From contig JAMXDE010000006.1 in NCBI GenBank assembly GCA_026770025.1, positions 2,238,001-2,302,000 of the forward strand: a stretch of 64,000 bases of DNA, in the 5' to 3' direction. A model generated the notes under the pieces. That model saw only the letters and a list, made by a program, of their open reading frames with translations. It searched no databases and was not told the DNA's origin. This DNA is from Craspedostauros australis (taxonomy: Eukaryota; Bacillariophyta; Bacillariophyceae; Mastogloiales; Achnanthaceae). The translations under genes were made by a program, and so were the position numbers. Shown in pieces: positions 51,972 through 62,400 of this stretch (positions are counted from its first letter, which is position 1; every line of letters begins with the position of its first letter).

Positions 51972-54900
51972 ATGAACCCCAACAGAGCAACTCAGTCGTA
52001 CTTGGCCGCGTACGGTCAGCAGAGCGCAGGAGACGCAAGAGACGCTGGAGACGCTAGAGACGACGGTGGTGATAGCAATTCCCCGCTCGAGACTGCTGAC
52101 AATGATACTCCTCTGCATACAATGGCAGACGCAAACGCAGACGTCGACGCAGACACCAATACGAGCGTAGCTGACAGCGCAACTCCAAGCGCCAGCACCG
52201 TGAGACACGCAAACGACTCTCTGACATCGCCCATCATGAGGCAGCAGCATCAGAAGCTGCGGATGCAACGCTTCGGTGGTGATGCAGAAAGCGGCGTGGC
52301 CAACATCAGCAACCCCAGTCTGCTGCAGGATCATTCGCTTGCGTCCACCACAGACATGGACATCTCCTACACCGTCAGCAACGCCAGTCAAGAAGAATTC
52401 GACGCAGGCGCACCAACAGGTCAAGGCACAAGCGTCTTCGTGGCTCCCATGGTCAGAACATCGCTGTCTTCACGCGCCTCCAACTCTCAGCAGCCACAAC
52501 AGCCACAACAGCCACAGCATCTGCTGGGAACAAGCGCGTCTTCACTGGAAGCGATGCAATCGTCAAATTCCGCGCTTCCCTTGCACCATTCCTTCACTCA
52601 AACGCAGCAGCAGCCCCATGCTTCTGCGACGGCCACCACCGTATCGCAGGTCTCCATCTCACCCAGAAACACCAAGTCTCCACTCAGCGCACGCATTAAG
52701 CATTACGGATCAGCGTCGAAAGCAATGTCTCAGGCCGCGGCATCCAATCCCACCCTCATCATATCAGACCTCAACACTGCAACAGGCAACGCACCGAGCG
52801 ACCCGCATGCAATCACCAGCCGCACAAGTACAGATGCAAGCGCAGGGGCAGGCACGGGCGCCCCATCCACAATAATACCTGATGACTCTGACGACGCCTA
52901 CTATGCCAACTACTACGCAACGCAGGTCCAGTATCACTCTTCATCCTCCTTGCCACCAAATAGCGACGAAGACCATGAGGGAACGTCGGAGGGGAGTTCT
53001 GATGACGATCGATCGCACCAGCAGCAGGGAACCACGGGGTCCTTCCCCACGTTCGGTTCGCCCTTCATCACCGTCCCTCACGATGCTGCCAATCAGGGCA
53101 TCACATTGAGCGACGATGACGATGGTGGCCTTGATATCGAAATTGGCGGTCAGGATGCAACACACCGGGCTCCTTCCGATCAATCCAGCACGCAGGCCAC
53201 CACCATGATCGTGCCACCGCCCTCCCTCATACCAGGCAACTTTCAGGTCTCGCGCACTTCCTCCACCGGTGCCAGCGTTGAAAGCATGGCCACCGTCGGC
53301 AGTGGAGGCATCCTGGGACAACCACCCACCACACGAACTAGCGCCAAGGAGGTCACGCCGAGATACGAAAAGTACCGACAATTCCTGACACGAGGCTTGT
53401 CCAACACCAATGCATCCTCCTCCGGCAAGGCCTCAGGCAGCAGCGATCTCTCCTTGACCGGCAACATCTCGGGCGACGACTCCACGCACAGCCACCAGTG
53501 GGAGACAGATGTCATGCAGGCCGTCATCGTCGATGATGCCAGCAGCGTTGGCAGCGCGGGCACGGCATCCACGAGCACCAGCACGCGACGCACGAGGAAG
53601 CTCGGAGCCGTTCCCTTGGACTACACTCCGACGCGTCGTGGCAGCATCGACGATTATGAAATCAGCGACAGATCGGACCGAAGCCGCACGGGATTCCTCA
53701 CCGATGACAGCACATCGCGGTCATCGTCCTACTCACAACAACAACGCGCGGCGAAAGCGCAATCCGAGATCTTGAACGACGATGACATGAAGATTGTGAA
53801 CAGCATGCTGGGTTTGGGAGATTCCGACAGCGACGAAGACACCAGCACCAATCTCCTCAGCCAGAATGATACGCAATCCGACAGCATGCCCGAGGATAGC
53901 GAGACTACTCCCATGGGCAGTTCGGAACCACCCTCGCCGCAACCGGAACTGTCACCAATGATCGTCGTGCAAGATGATACGGTTCAGGCAGATTCCATCT
54001 TGATCGCGCCTGCTGACGTTGCCGCGATGGCAACTAGCGTCGAACGTGGCGTCATGAGGCATCAACAACCGCCCGATAGTCTCCAGGCATCGGCATTGCA
54101 GTATCATCGACCCCACAGCGATCATCCCGAGACCGATGATAGCAATAGCGCGCATGGCGACAATGACGAAGACGAACCAGAGACCACGCCCACAGGAAAT
54201 TTGCGATTCATGGGTGGAGTTGCGGCAGCAGCAGCAGCAGCCGCGGCCGGAGCTGCAGGATACATGGCGTGGCGCAAACCACCCGGTGCGGATGGCGACG
54301 ACGATGATGATGGACGAGAATATGATCCGGAATCTCTGCAACAGACTCATGAACCGATGGACAGTGCGATGCCAGGTGATGATGCAGTTGAATCGGATGT
54401 CGTCACCACGGATGCCGTCACCACGGATGCCACGTACAATTATGAGGAAAACGCAGCAAATGTTGCATCACGAGATTTGAATGTTACACCAAATGACGTT
54501 GAAGCGCAGCGTGCAGCAGATGATGTCCAAGTGAAGGAGGAAGTACCATCACAAAAATATGATTCTCCGAACGTGAATGAGGCAGTGGATGATGTTACGA
54601 TGGCGGATGAGGTCGATGATACCATGATGATTGTTGATGATAAGTCCCTTCACTCAAGCACTCATCATGATTCTCCCTCTCAATCGATGCACGATACCCA
54701 TTATGATGATGATATCGAACAACAACAACAGCAGCAACAAGAACAGGCCAGGAGCGTGGATGCGGATTCCTTGGTGATGGCATCCAGTGATGTTGCGACT
54801 GCTGGCGATGACTCAACTGACGACGAAAAAGGCAACGAGAAGGGCGTATCGCCGGCTGTGGGGGTGGCAGCAGCAACAGTAGCAGGTGCTGCAGTGTTGG

Positions 54901-57900
54901 GATCCGCTGCAGCAGTTGCCTTCACACAATTACCAACATCCACGCCAGCGGGCGAAGCACAATCCGAAAGGTCTACCTTTCGCACGGAAACACCTGCGGG
55001 ATCATCCACGTCAGAACAGCCAGCGAAGGGCTCAGTGAGCGATTTTCAGGACTCGATTACAGGCGTTCCAAGCGACGTCTCGTCCATTTCGAATGTTGCA
55101 ACCGTCAGCGACATCCCCGTCGGATCGTCCAACAGAAGCTCCAACATCATGTCACGATTGGAGCAGAAACGTCGTGAGAAACAAATGGCCGCAGCAAAGC
55201 TCGCCGCATTGTCCAGTTCTGTCAGTTCAACCTCGTACGCCGCATCACCGCTGCAGAACAAACAGACCACTGAACGATCGGATCACACGCAGTCTCAAGA
55301 TGAGAGTCTGCATGCAAGCGATGAGATTGGCAACTGGGACTCCTTTCCGACGATTGATGCACCAGCCCCAGCACCAAGACGTGTTTCACCATCTTTCGAG
55401 CATCGCGGATTTTCTGCTGCTGCTGGTCCGGACGAATCGGTGCAACCCGCTATTCCGACGTCAAGGGTGTCAGCTCTGCGCGATCAGGAGGATGCCATTC
55501 ATGCTTCTTTGGCCGCGCTGTCGGCATCCCAAAGGGGCGACACGTATGATGATTTTGGAAGGGATGACGACGCGAATAATCTCGATTTCAACGAGTTCAA
55601 CCCATCACCAAGATCATCGGAGAAGCCGTTCGCAACAATGTCCGAAGCAGGAATAGATGCACCCGAGTTCGATCTGGAGGCTTCGAGCGCGGAAAGTCCA
55701 ACTAACACAGCCCAAACGGACGGCACATCGGACGCACTTGCTGCTGCTTCTGCTGGATTGGCGGCAGCCGCGTTGGCTGGCGTCACAGCCGCAGCCGCGG
55801 TCGCCATCGTGGATCAGAACGACGATCATGAGGCCAGCGAGGGCAGCCAACATTACGATGATGACATCAACGAAGGTGGACAAGAAGTTGCAGGCTTCCA
55901 GCACAATGATCGCACAAACGCAAACGAATCGACAGAGGCTACATCCCTTCCGTACTCCAATCCAGCATTGGGGACCGTTCCGGTCGCAAGCCGCACCATG
56001 ACTTCAAACGAAAGCAGCCAACTGAACATCACTGATTCGGATGCATCATCGTTGATCTTCGAGTCATCTGTGAGCTCCGCAGATCCCAGCATGCCTTCCA
56101 GCGCCACGAGCAGAAATGCAGACAGTCAAAGCAACGACGCCTTTGTCAGGTCGATTGCTCTTGCTGCCGGTGGCGCCACGGCCTTGGGAGCAACCGCGGT
56201 GGCAACTGGCGCGCTGCAGTATCCTCAGTCCGACTCTGATGAATCTATCGAGATGAACTTCCGTGGTGGCAACACAGGATTCATTTCCAGGCAAAGCAAC
56301 ATCTCTGTTTCGATGGCATCCTATGAATCTGACGAATCCATGCCGCTGGAAACGCTTCTGAGTCCGGGGGCAGATTCTATGACGTCGAAGACCGCGGATA
56401 CTGCAGATGCGATGAACGCCGGTGGTGCATCACAAGAGCAAGATTATGCAAGGAACGATCAACAAACGAAGGATGTGCTCGATGGAATCGCATCATCCGA
56501 GGCTGAAGGTTCCTTCCAGATGACAACTCTGCAGCCTGAGGCTGACCATGACAGCGTCGGCTCGTTTTCAGTTGGTGCTTCGAATGAACTGTCGATGTCA
56601 ATTGTGCCAGTCGAGGAGGCTGCCTACCAACCTCGCCCTGATCCGGCGGTGCCGCAGAATGATCCCCAAGCGAGCGCTGCCAGTCTATCCTTGGCAGATA
56701 TGAACGCATTCCAGGATCTGAACGAAGGCGGCATCCTCGATGACTTTGCACAATCCGTGAAGATCGAGGAACCGTCGGAGTCATCGCACTTTGATCCGTA
56801 CGACAACAACCCGTACGCTGACGAAGAGAGCGGCATGGGATCGGAGGCAGAATCAGCACCAGTGGAGTTCCACAAGTTGCCAGCGGCGTCCGAAGTTCGC
56901 AGAAATTGCACACGTTTGTTCTGCTTCTTCCTGCTGGCGGCCGCCATCGCAATTCCTGCATACTTCTTGATCGATGAGTCACGAAAGGCGAGCGGGTCTC
57001 GGGAGATCGATTTGGGTTTGATAGAAGGCGAGCCAACAGCAAGCCCGTCGGTGGTTCCTTCCATGTCGCCGTCGCTTTTACCGACCTCGCCGCCGTCTGC
57101 CATACCGCAGGAACCATCCGAGCATCCAACGAGTTTCCCCATGGGATCATCCCAACCAACTCAGGTCCCTTCGGCGGCACCTTCGATGGGGCCGACCAGA
57201 AATGACACCCTTGCACCGTCCGCGATTCCGTCCGTCGACGTGTCGCAGTCTCCGTCATCCGCCCCATCCATCCAGCCATCGGAGTTCGTAATGCCATCAG
57301 TCTTTCCATCAGGTACGCCATCGGCATTTGCCTCTTCCAGTCCATCTGGCGTTCCATCTATGCTTGGCGACACCGGCACTCCCACAGTCCCTCCATCGAA
57401 GCACCCATCCAGTTTCCCAAGCTCGTCGCCATCGGTCAGACCATCACCGCTGGATTCTGCGCAGCCATCGACCAACGATGTGAGTCAGGCACCATCAACG
57501 CTTGGTGGTAGTCAGACTCCAACGCAGATGCCTTCATTCAGACCATCGCTGCGACCATCTGCGGTCCCCAGCGATCGCCCGTCGATGGATCCCGTCACCC
57601 AGCTGCGCATGAATATCATCGCAGCATCGCCATCGGTTGAACCACTCTTGGATGATCCGGGCACATCCCAAGGCGAAGCGTTCCAGTGGCTTTCCACCAC
57701 TTCCAACTTCGCAACGATGTCCGTGGAACAGCAGGTGCAACGATTCGTCATGGCAACATTGTACGTTGCCACTGACGGAGATGATTGGATCGACAACACG
57801 CTTTGGTTGAGCGAGGATGAAGAATGTCAGTGGTACACTGGCAGCGCGACCGATCCATGCAACGCGGCTGGTCAACTGATCACATTGAAGCTTGATCTCA

Positions 57901-58910
57901 ATAACCTTGGCGGGAGCCTCCCGCCCGAAATCGCCTTGCTCTCCAACAGCCTCACGGCGATCGATCTGGACAGCGCGGGATCTGCCGTGGCCATCCAAGG
58001 CACCATTCCATCGGAATTCGAAAACCTCGTCAACTTGAAGGAGTTCACCATCCGTGGCAACAACATTGGCGGCACCATTCCAGAACGCATCGGCAACTGG
58101 GTCGACATCGATTCTATCGACATGTGCGGGAACTTGCTTGTCGGGAGCATCCCAGAATCCATCGGGCAGCTCGGAAAGCTGACCTTCTTCGATGTTCAGA
58201 ACAACGAACTTGAAAATTCCTTGCCAGCCACGATCGGCGGACTCACAAGTCTGAAGAGCATGATCTTGGCAGAGAACGACTTGGTTGGCAACGTCCCATC
58301 TCAAATCGGGAACATCGCGACGCTTGAAAACTTGGACATCCATCGCAATCGCTTCACCTCGATTCCATCGGAGATCGGGAAGCTGGTCTTGGTGCGAACC
58401 CTCTTCGCCCAATCGAACACGTTCATTGGCTTCCTTCCAACGGAATTGGGCAACTTGAACAGAATGCTGACGTTGGACTTATCCAACAATGGCTTCACAG
58501 GGCCGATCCCCAGCGAGCTTGGAAATCTCGCGGCGATCCGCGACAAGTTGGACTTGTCTTCCAATCGGCTGTCGGGACCACTACCATCAGAGCTGGGCGA
58601 CCTCAGGGCAATCAGGCAGCTGAATCTGCACTCCAACAACCTCGTCGGCCAAATTCCATCCAGCTTTTCCGGGCTCACCCGAGTCACGAGGCTACGGCTG
58701 GATGACAACAACCTGACCGGCAACGTCCCACAGGATATGTGCGATGTGTACGATCTCACGGTCCCAGAATTCTACACCGACTGCCTCGACGAGATGGTCT
58801 GCACATGCTGCCTGTTCTGTTGTCGCGACGGCGGCGCCTGCGAGTGCAAATTCCTTGGCACCAATTTCGAGTTCCTGTGCAACGATTCGCTGAGATCCCC
58901 AGAACGGTAA
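51972..58910 (+). CDS. LRR-C: membrane LRR protein with Ala-rich segments, 2312 aa
   Basis: One exon, the longest protein in the window. Residues 1-1645 are acidic, Ser/Gln-rich and disordered, but contain four hydrophobic Ala/Gly-rich segments of 20-25 residues near 748, 963, 1256 and 1395 (for example VAAATVAGAAVLGSAAAVAF). The main membrane helix (LFCFFLLAAAIAIPAYFLI, about 1647-1670) follows VRRNCTR. Outside is a long PSxxPS stalk (about 1690-1860), then the N-cap (FVMATLYVATDGDDWIDNTLW), about a dozen LRRs and the Cys cluster CTCCLFCCRDGGACEC. The ATG at 51972 is the first in the frame, close after an in-frame-free A-rich leader. It is transcribed opposite to LRR-A, -B and -D. No kinase domain. 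Confidence 0.9.
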   Translation: MNPNRATQSYLAAYGQQSAGDARDAGDARDDGGDSNSPLETADNDTPLHTMADANADVDADTNTSVADSATPSASTVRHANDSLTSPIMRQQHQKLRMQRFGGDAESGVANISNPSLLQDHSLASTTDMDISYTVSNASQEEFDAGAPTGQGTSVFVAPMVRTSLSSRASNSQQPQQPQQPQHLLGTSASSLEAMQSSNSALPLHHSFTQTQQQPHASATATTVSQVSISPRNTKSPLSARIKHYGSASKAMSQAAASNPTLIISDLNTATGNAPSDPHAITSRTSTDASAGAGTGAPSTIIPDDSDDAYYANYYATQVQYHSSSSLPPNSDEDHEGTSEGSSDDDRSHQQQGTTGSFPTFGSPFITVPHDAANQGITLSDDDDGGLDIEIGGQDATHRAPSDQSSTQATTMIVPPPSLIPGNFQVSRTSSTGASVESMATVGSGGILGQPPTTRTSAKEVTPRYEKYRQFLTRGLSNTNASSSGKASGSSDLSLTGNISGDDSTHSHQWETDVMQAVIVDDASSVGSAGTASTSTSTRRTRKLGAVPLDYTPTRRGSIDDYEISDRSDRSRTGFLTDDSTSRSSSYSQQQRAAKAQSEILNDDDMKIVNSMLGLGDSDSDEDTSTNLLSQNDTQSDSMPEDSETTPMGSSEPPSPQPELSPMIVVQDDTVQADSILIAPADVAAMATSVERGVMRHQQPPDSLQASALQYHRPHSDHPETDDSNSAHGDNDEDEPETTPTGNLRFMGGVAAAAAAAAAGAAGYMAWRKPPGADGDDDDDGREYDPESLQQTHEPMDSAMPGDDAVESDVVTTDAVTTDATYNYEENAANVASRDLNVTPNDVEAQRAADDVQVKEEVPSQKYDSPNVNEAVDDVTMADEVDDTMMIVDDKSLHSSTHHDSPSQSMHDTHYDDDIEQQQQQQQEQARSVDADSLVMASSDVATAGDDSTDDEKGNEKGVSPAVGVAAATVAGAAVLGSAAAVAFTQLPTSTPAGEAQSERSTFRTETPAGSSTSEQPAKGSVSDFQDSITGVPSDVSSISNVATVSDIPVGSSNRSSNIMSRLEQKRREKQMAAAKLAALSSSVSSTSYAASPLQNKQTTERSDHTQSQDESLHASDEIGNWDSFPTIDAPAPAPRRVSPSFEHRGFSAAAGPDESVQPAIPTSRVSALRDQEDAIHASLAALSASQRGDTYDDFGRDDDANNLDFNEFNPSPRSSEKPFATMSEAGIDAPEFDLEASSAESPTNTAQTDGTSDALAAASAGLAAAALAGVTAAAAVAIVDQNDDHEASEGSQHYDDDINEGGQEVAGFQHNDRTNANESTEATSLPYSNPALGTVPVASRTMTSNESSQLNITDSDASSLIFESSVSSADPSMPSSATSRNADSQSNDAFVRSIALAAGGATALGATAVATGALQYPQSDSDESIEMNFRGGNTGFISRQSNISVSMASYESDESMPLETLLSPGADSMTSKTADTADAMNAGGASQEQDYARNDQQTKDVLDGIASSEAEGSFQMTTLQPEADHDSVGSFSVGASNELSMSIVPVEEAAYQPRPDPAVPQNDPQASAASLSLADMNAFQDLNEGGILDDFAQSVKIEEPSESSHFDPYDNNPYADEESGMGSEAESAPVEFHKLPAASEVRRNCTRLFCFFLLAAAIAIPAYFLIDESRKASGSREIDLGLIEGEPTASPSVVPSMSPSLLPTSPPSAIPQEPSEHPTSFPMGSSQPTQVPSAAPSMGPTRNDTLAPSAIPSVDVSQSPSSAPSIQPSEFVMPSVFPSGTPSAFASSSPSGVPSMLGDTGTPTVPPSKHPSSFPSSSPSVRPSPLDSAQPSTNDVSQAPSTLGGSQTPTQMPSFRPSLRPSAVPSDRPSMDPVTQLRMNIIAASPSVEPLLDDPGTSQGEAFQWLSTTSNFATMSVEQQVQRFVMATLYVATDGDDWIDNTLWLSEDEECQWYTGSATDPCNAAGQLITLKLDLNNLGGSLPPEIALLSNSLTAIDLDSAGSAVAIQGTIPSEFENLVNLKEFTIRGNNIGGTIPERIGNWVDIDSIDMCGNLLVGSIPESIGQLGKLTFFDVQNNELENSLPATIGGLTSLKSMILAENDLVGNVPSQIGNIATLENLDIHRNRFTSIPSEIGKLVLVRTLFAQSNTFIGFLPTELGNLNRMLTLDLSNNGFTGPIPSELGNLAAIRDKLDLSSNRLSGPLPSELGDLRAIRQLNLHSNNLVGQIPSSFSGLTRVTRLRLDDNNLTGNVPQDMCDVYDLTVPEFYTDCLDEMVCTCCLFCCRDGGACECKFLGTNFEFLCNDSLRSPER

Positions 58911-59470
58911 CGAGGAAGAAGTCACAGAAGTCTGTGTCTGTGGGTACCATACGGACCCACGCTATTGGTGTGGTGTGCTACGTCGTATTTTACTCTAAAG
59001 AGCCCTTGTAATGAAACAATACCAGTGGAGGAGCAAACGTTCTTCCAATTATGCGCTTGTTTGCGAGAGTGTTTTGACTCCTTGTGATGTTGGCTACTGA
59101 TTCCGTTGTAGAGATGGCGCTTAATCCAGTCGAACTCAGATGGCATTTCGCATGAGCAAAGATAGCAGCATACATACCTGTTGCGCGGTGTATGTAATGC
59201 AGGGCAATGCAGTGCAGGGCAGAGTAGCGGATTCCGGCACACAATGGACTCGCCGAAGGAGAAATGAAGAGACGTGAGGGATAGTAAAGTAGAGCAGAGC
59301 AGACCAAACAGAACAACAGCATGTCGTGCAACGGAGTATTGGTTGAGTAGTACTCGTAGTTTTATGTTACATTTGATGTGTTTGATTGCGCGATGCTCAA
59401 CTACCATGGAGTACGCAGCTCTGAGGCTCCCCGTTCACCATCGTGATCCGTACCAACCTCGCTGATCTCA
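58911..59470. other. Convergent 3' region of LRR-C and LRR-D
   Basis: No gene seen. It contains short direct repeats of the gcagggcaatgcagtgc type near 59198-59225 and a gtagagcag word near 59285. Confidence 0.5.
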
Positions 59471-62400
59471 TTATGGATCAATGCAGAGGATTGGATTGGT
59501 TTGCTTGAACGGACAGGTGCATCGAGGATCCCCATCTTCGCAGCAGAAATTGCAGCAAGGGCACTCCACTTCGGAGCAGTCGGCGTAGTAGCTGGAAATG
59601 TCCAAGTCGAAGAGATCGCATAGACCGGTTGGGAAGGATCCGACGAAGGAGTTGTCGTCGACTCGCAGCTTGATCAGCGACTGCATGTTGGACATCTGTT
59701 CCGGGAGATTTCCAGTGAGGTCGTTGTTGCGGACGTTCAGACGCTGCAAGTTGGAAAGGCGTCCCATGTGGCTAGGCAACAAGGACTCCAAGCTGTTATT
59801 CTCGAGCACGAGATCCTTCAAGCTCCGCATGTTGCCTAACTGGGTGGGGATCGTGAAGATCAGCTGGTTGTTGCTCAGATCCAGACGTTCGAGGTTGGCC
59901 AGCAGTCCGATGTGGCTCGGGATGGTGCTCTCGAGATCGTTCTGACGCATGGAAAGGTTGGTCAACGATCTCAGACTGCCGATTTGCGTTGGGATGTTGG
60001 TGAACTCATTCTCGGCCAGATTGAGGTTCGTCAGCGACGACATCGATCCAATCGTTCTGGGCACAGTGCCGCGCAACGAGTTGTTCTCCAAGTTCATCGA
60101 TCGCAGCGTGGACAGTCGGCCAATCTCCGATACGAGCCGACCAGCTAGCATGTTTTGAGACAGATCGAGGCTCGTCAGGCTCGTCAACGCACCGATGGAT
60201 GACGTGATCATTCCATCCATTTGGTTGTTGGAGACATCCAAGTCCCGCAGGATCTGCCAGTTCTCGATCTGAGCGGGCAGATCCCCAATCAGCTTGTTTC
60301 CTGATAGCCGCACAGACGTGAGACGTGCCAACTCGCCGTAGTGGGTTGGGATGTTGCCAACAAGCTCGTTGCCTTCCAGATGGATTTGTCTGAGGTCGGA
60401 CGACAGTGCGCTGAGCTCATTCGGCAACGTCCCGCGAAGGTTGTTGTTCGGCAAGAAGAGGTTGGCGATTGCGAAGAACCCATTGCAGGATGGTTCGATG
60501 CCTGTGAAGTGCCATGCGCACTCGTCGGCTTCCGAAAGCCAGTCTCTGTTGACGGTCCAGTTGTCACCGTCGGTGCTGTAGTAGAAGACACCGAGCACAT
60601 ACCGACGGAGGATCTTCTCGTCATCATCGTTCCTCACTCGCCGACTGTCGAGGAGCCAGTTCAGCGATCTTGATTGCGGACTGAGCGGATCGTCGAACGC
60701 GGACTCTGGCGAGACGGTTCGTGTCAATGCAATGACCCTGCTTTGGAGAGACAGGGTTGGAGCCTGCGTAATTGGAATGACAGGTGAACGGGTTGGAAGC
60801 ATGGTTGGGCTCTCAGTGATTGGTGTTGGCTTGGTGGTTGAATCTGCAGTGGGGGGACTGGTCATCCCAGCCGAGGGGGACACCGTGGGTGCCGCGGCTG
60901 GCGCGTCGGTTGCGCCGATGACCGACGGAGGGAATGTGGTCAGGAGAGCTGGCGACGAGTCGTCCTTGATTTCGTATTCATAGAGCAGGTATCCTCCGAT
61001 GCCAACACCCACCAAGGCTAAGAGCAAGATTGCCAGGATAATCAAGACGCAGCATGGATCGTCGGCAAATCCACCCCCAGCAACCTTCTTCCTTCGATTC
61101 TCCTCTTCCTCCAATCTGCGCCTCCTTGCCTCTTCTGGTGGATCGGGCAGGCCAGGTTCGGAAGAATCGTGCCCACTGGATTCTCCACGCTCGTCGATGT
61201 CGCTCAGGCCGCCGCCGCCAGGAGCGATGCTCCCAATGCCGCGATCATCATTGTCGTACTCCGTGTAGCGGCTATCGACCGACTGCTGCCCATCTTCGCT
61301 GTTCGTGCGTCGCATTTTCCTGCTGTGGTGCGATGATTGGCGCATGCCTGTGGCTGACGCGTCCGTGAAGTCTTCGCCTGCAAACGACTCCAGGTCATCC
61401 GTCTGGCGTGACTGATGGCTCGAGTCATCACCTGCCGGCGGCTTCAACGGACGTTCGTACGAATTGTTGGTTTCTGATCCATCCGTGTGTTGTGACCATT
61501 GCGAACGTTCGGATCGTCGGCTGTTGTCCCCCGTCATGTTTTGAGACTTTTGCGGAATCGGTTGAGGCCCCGTATGTTGTGGCTGTGGATCTGTTGGGTC
61601 CCGATCGTTCGTCGTCCTGCGGCTGCTGGCGACGCTTGACTTGAGGACGCTGTCCCCATCCACGTCGGCAGGATTGTTTGATGCGGGCGTGTTCGAATAC
61701 TGCGAGCTGGGTCGACCTGCAGTGCTGCCCCGCCCGGATGATGGCACGCTGTAGCGAGATCCCTCCTGCTGAGCGTTGCTCTGACTTTCCCCGATGATTG
61801 ATTCGTGGTCCGTAGGGTCCTGTCCCTGTTGCTGCTGTCGCGAGGATGCCATGGTGTCATCGAGGTTGTACGAGCCTTGACTGTGACGGTCGTGATAAGA
61901 TTGGGTCGAGGTGTCGGCCGTCACATTCTCCGGGACACGAGAGGCATTCCCCGAGCCTCTGCTAGACTGTCGCGATGTCTGTGGTTGCGATTGTGGTTGC
62001 GATTGCGATTGTCTCGATCGGGAGCTCTGTCGTCGCATGGTTTCTGGTTGCGAGTGCTGCGACTGCATATTCTGGTACCCTTGGCGATTCGGGGCTTGCG
62101 CCGAGTGCTGCGACGCTGGTGGCACGTAGGGTTGCTGCTGTTGTTGCCTTGGATCCCTTCTTTCGTCCACGTACGGAACATTGTTAGCGTCTGCCGCTCT
62201 CTGGTCGCGGCTGGGCCCATTATCAGGTCGTCGGGCTGGCTGTTCCTCATCACCGCCATAATCATTGTTGTCGTCTCCTTCATCACTTTTCTTCTTCTTG
62301 CCTCCCTTGAACATTCCACCGAAGAGGCGACCGAAGAACCCTTTCTTCTTCTTTTTCTTTGCCGGTGGTTCGGAGTCTTCTGCTGTCTCCGGATCGCCAA

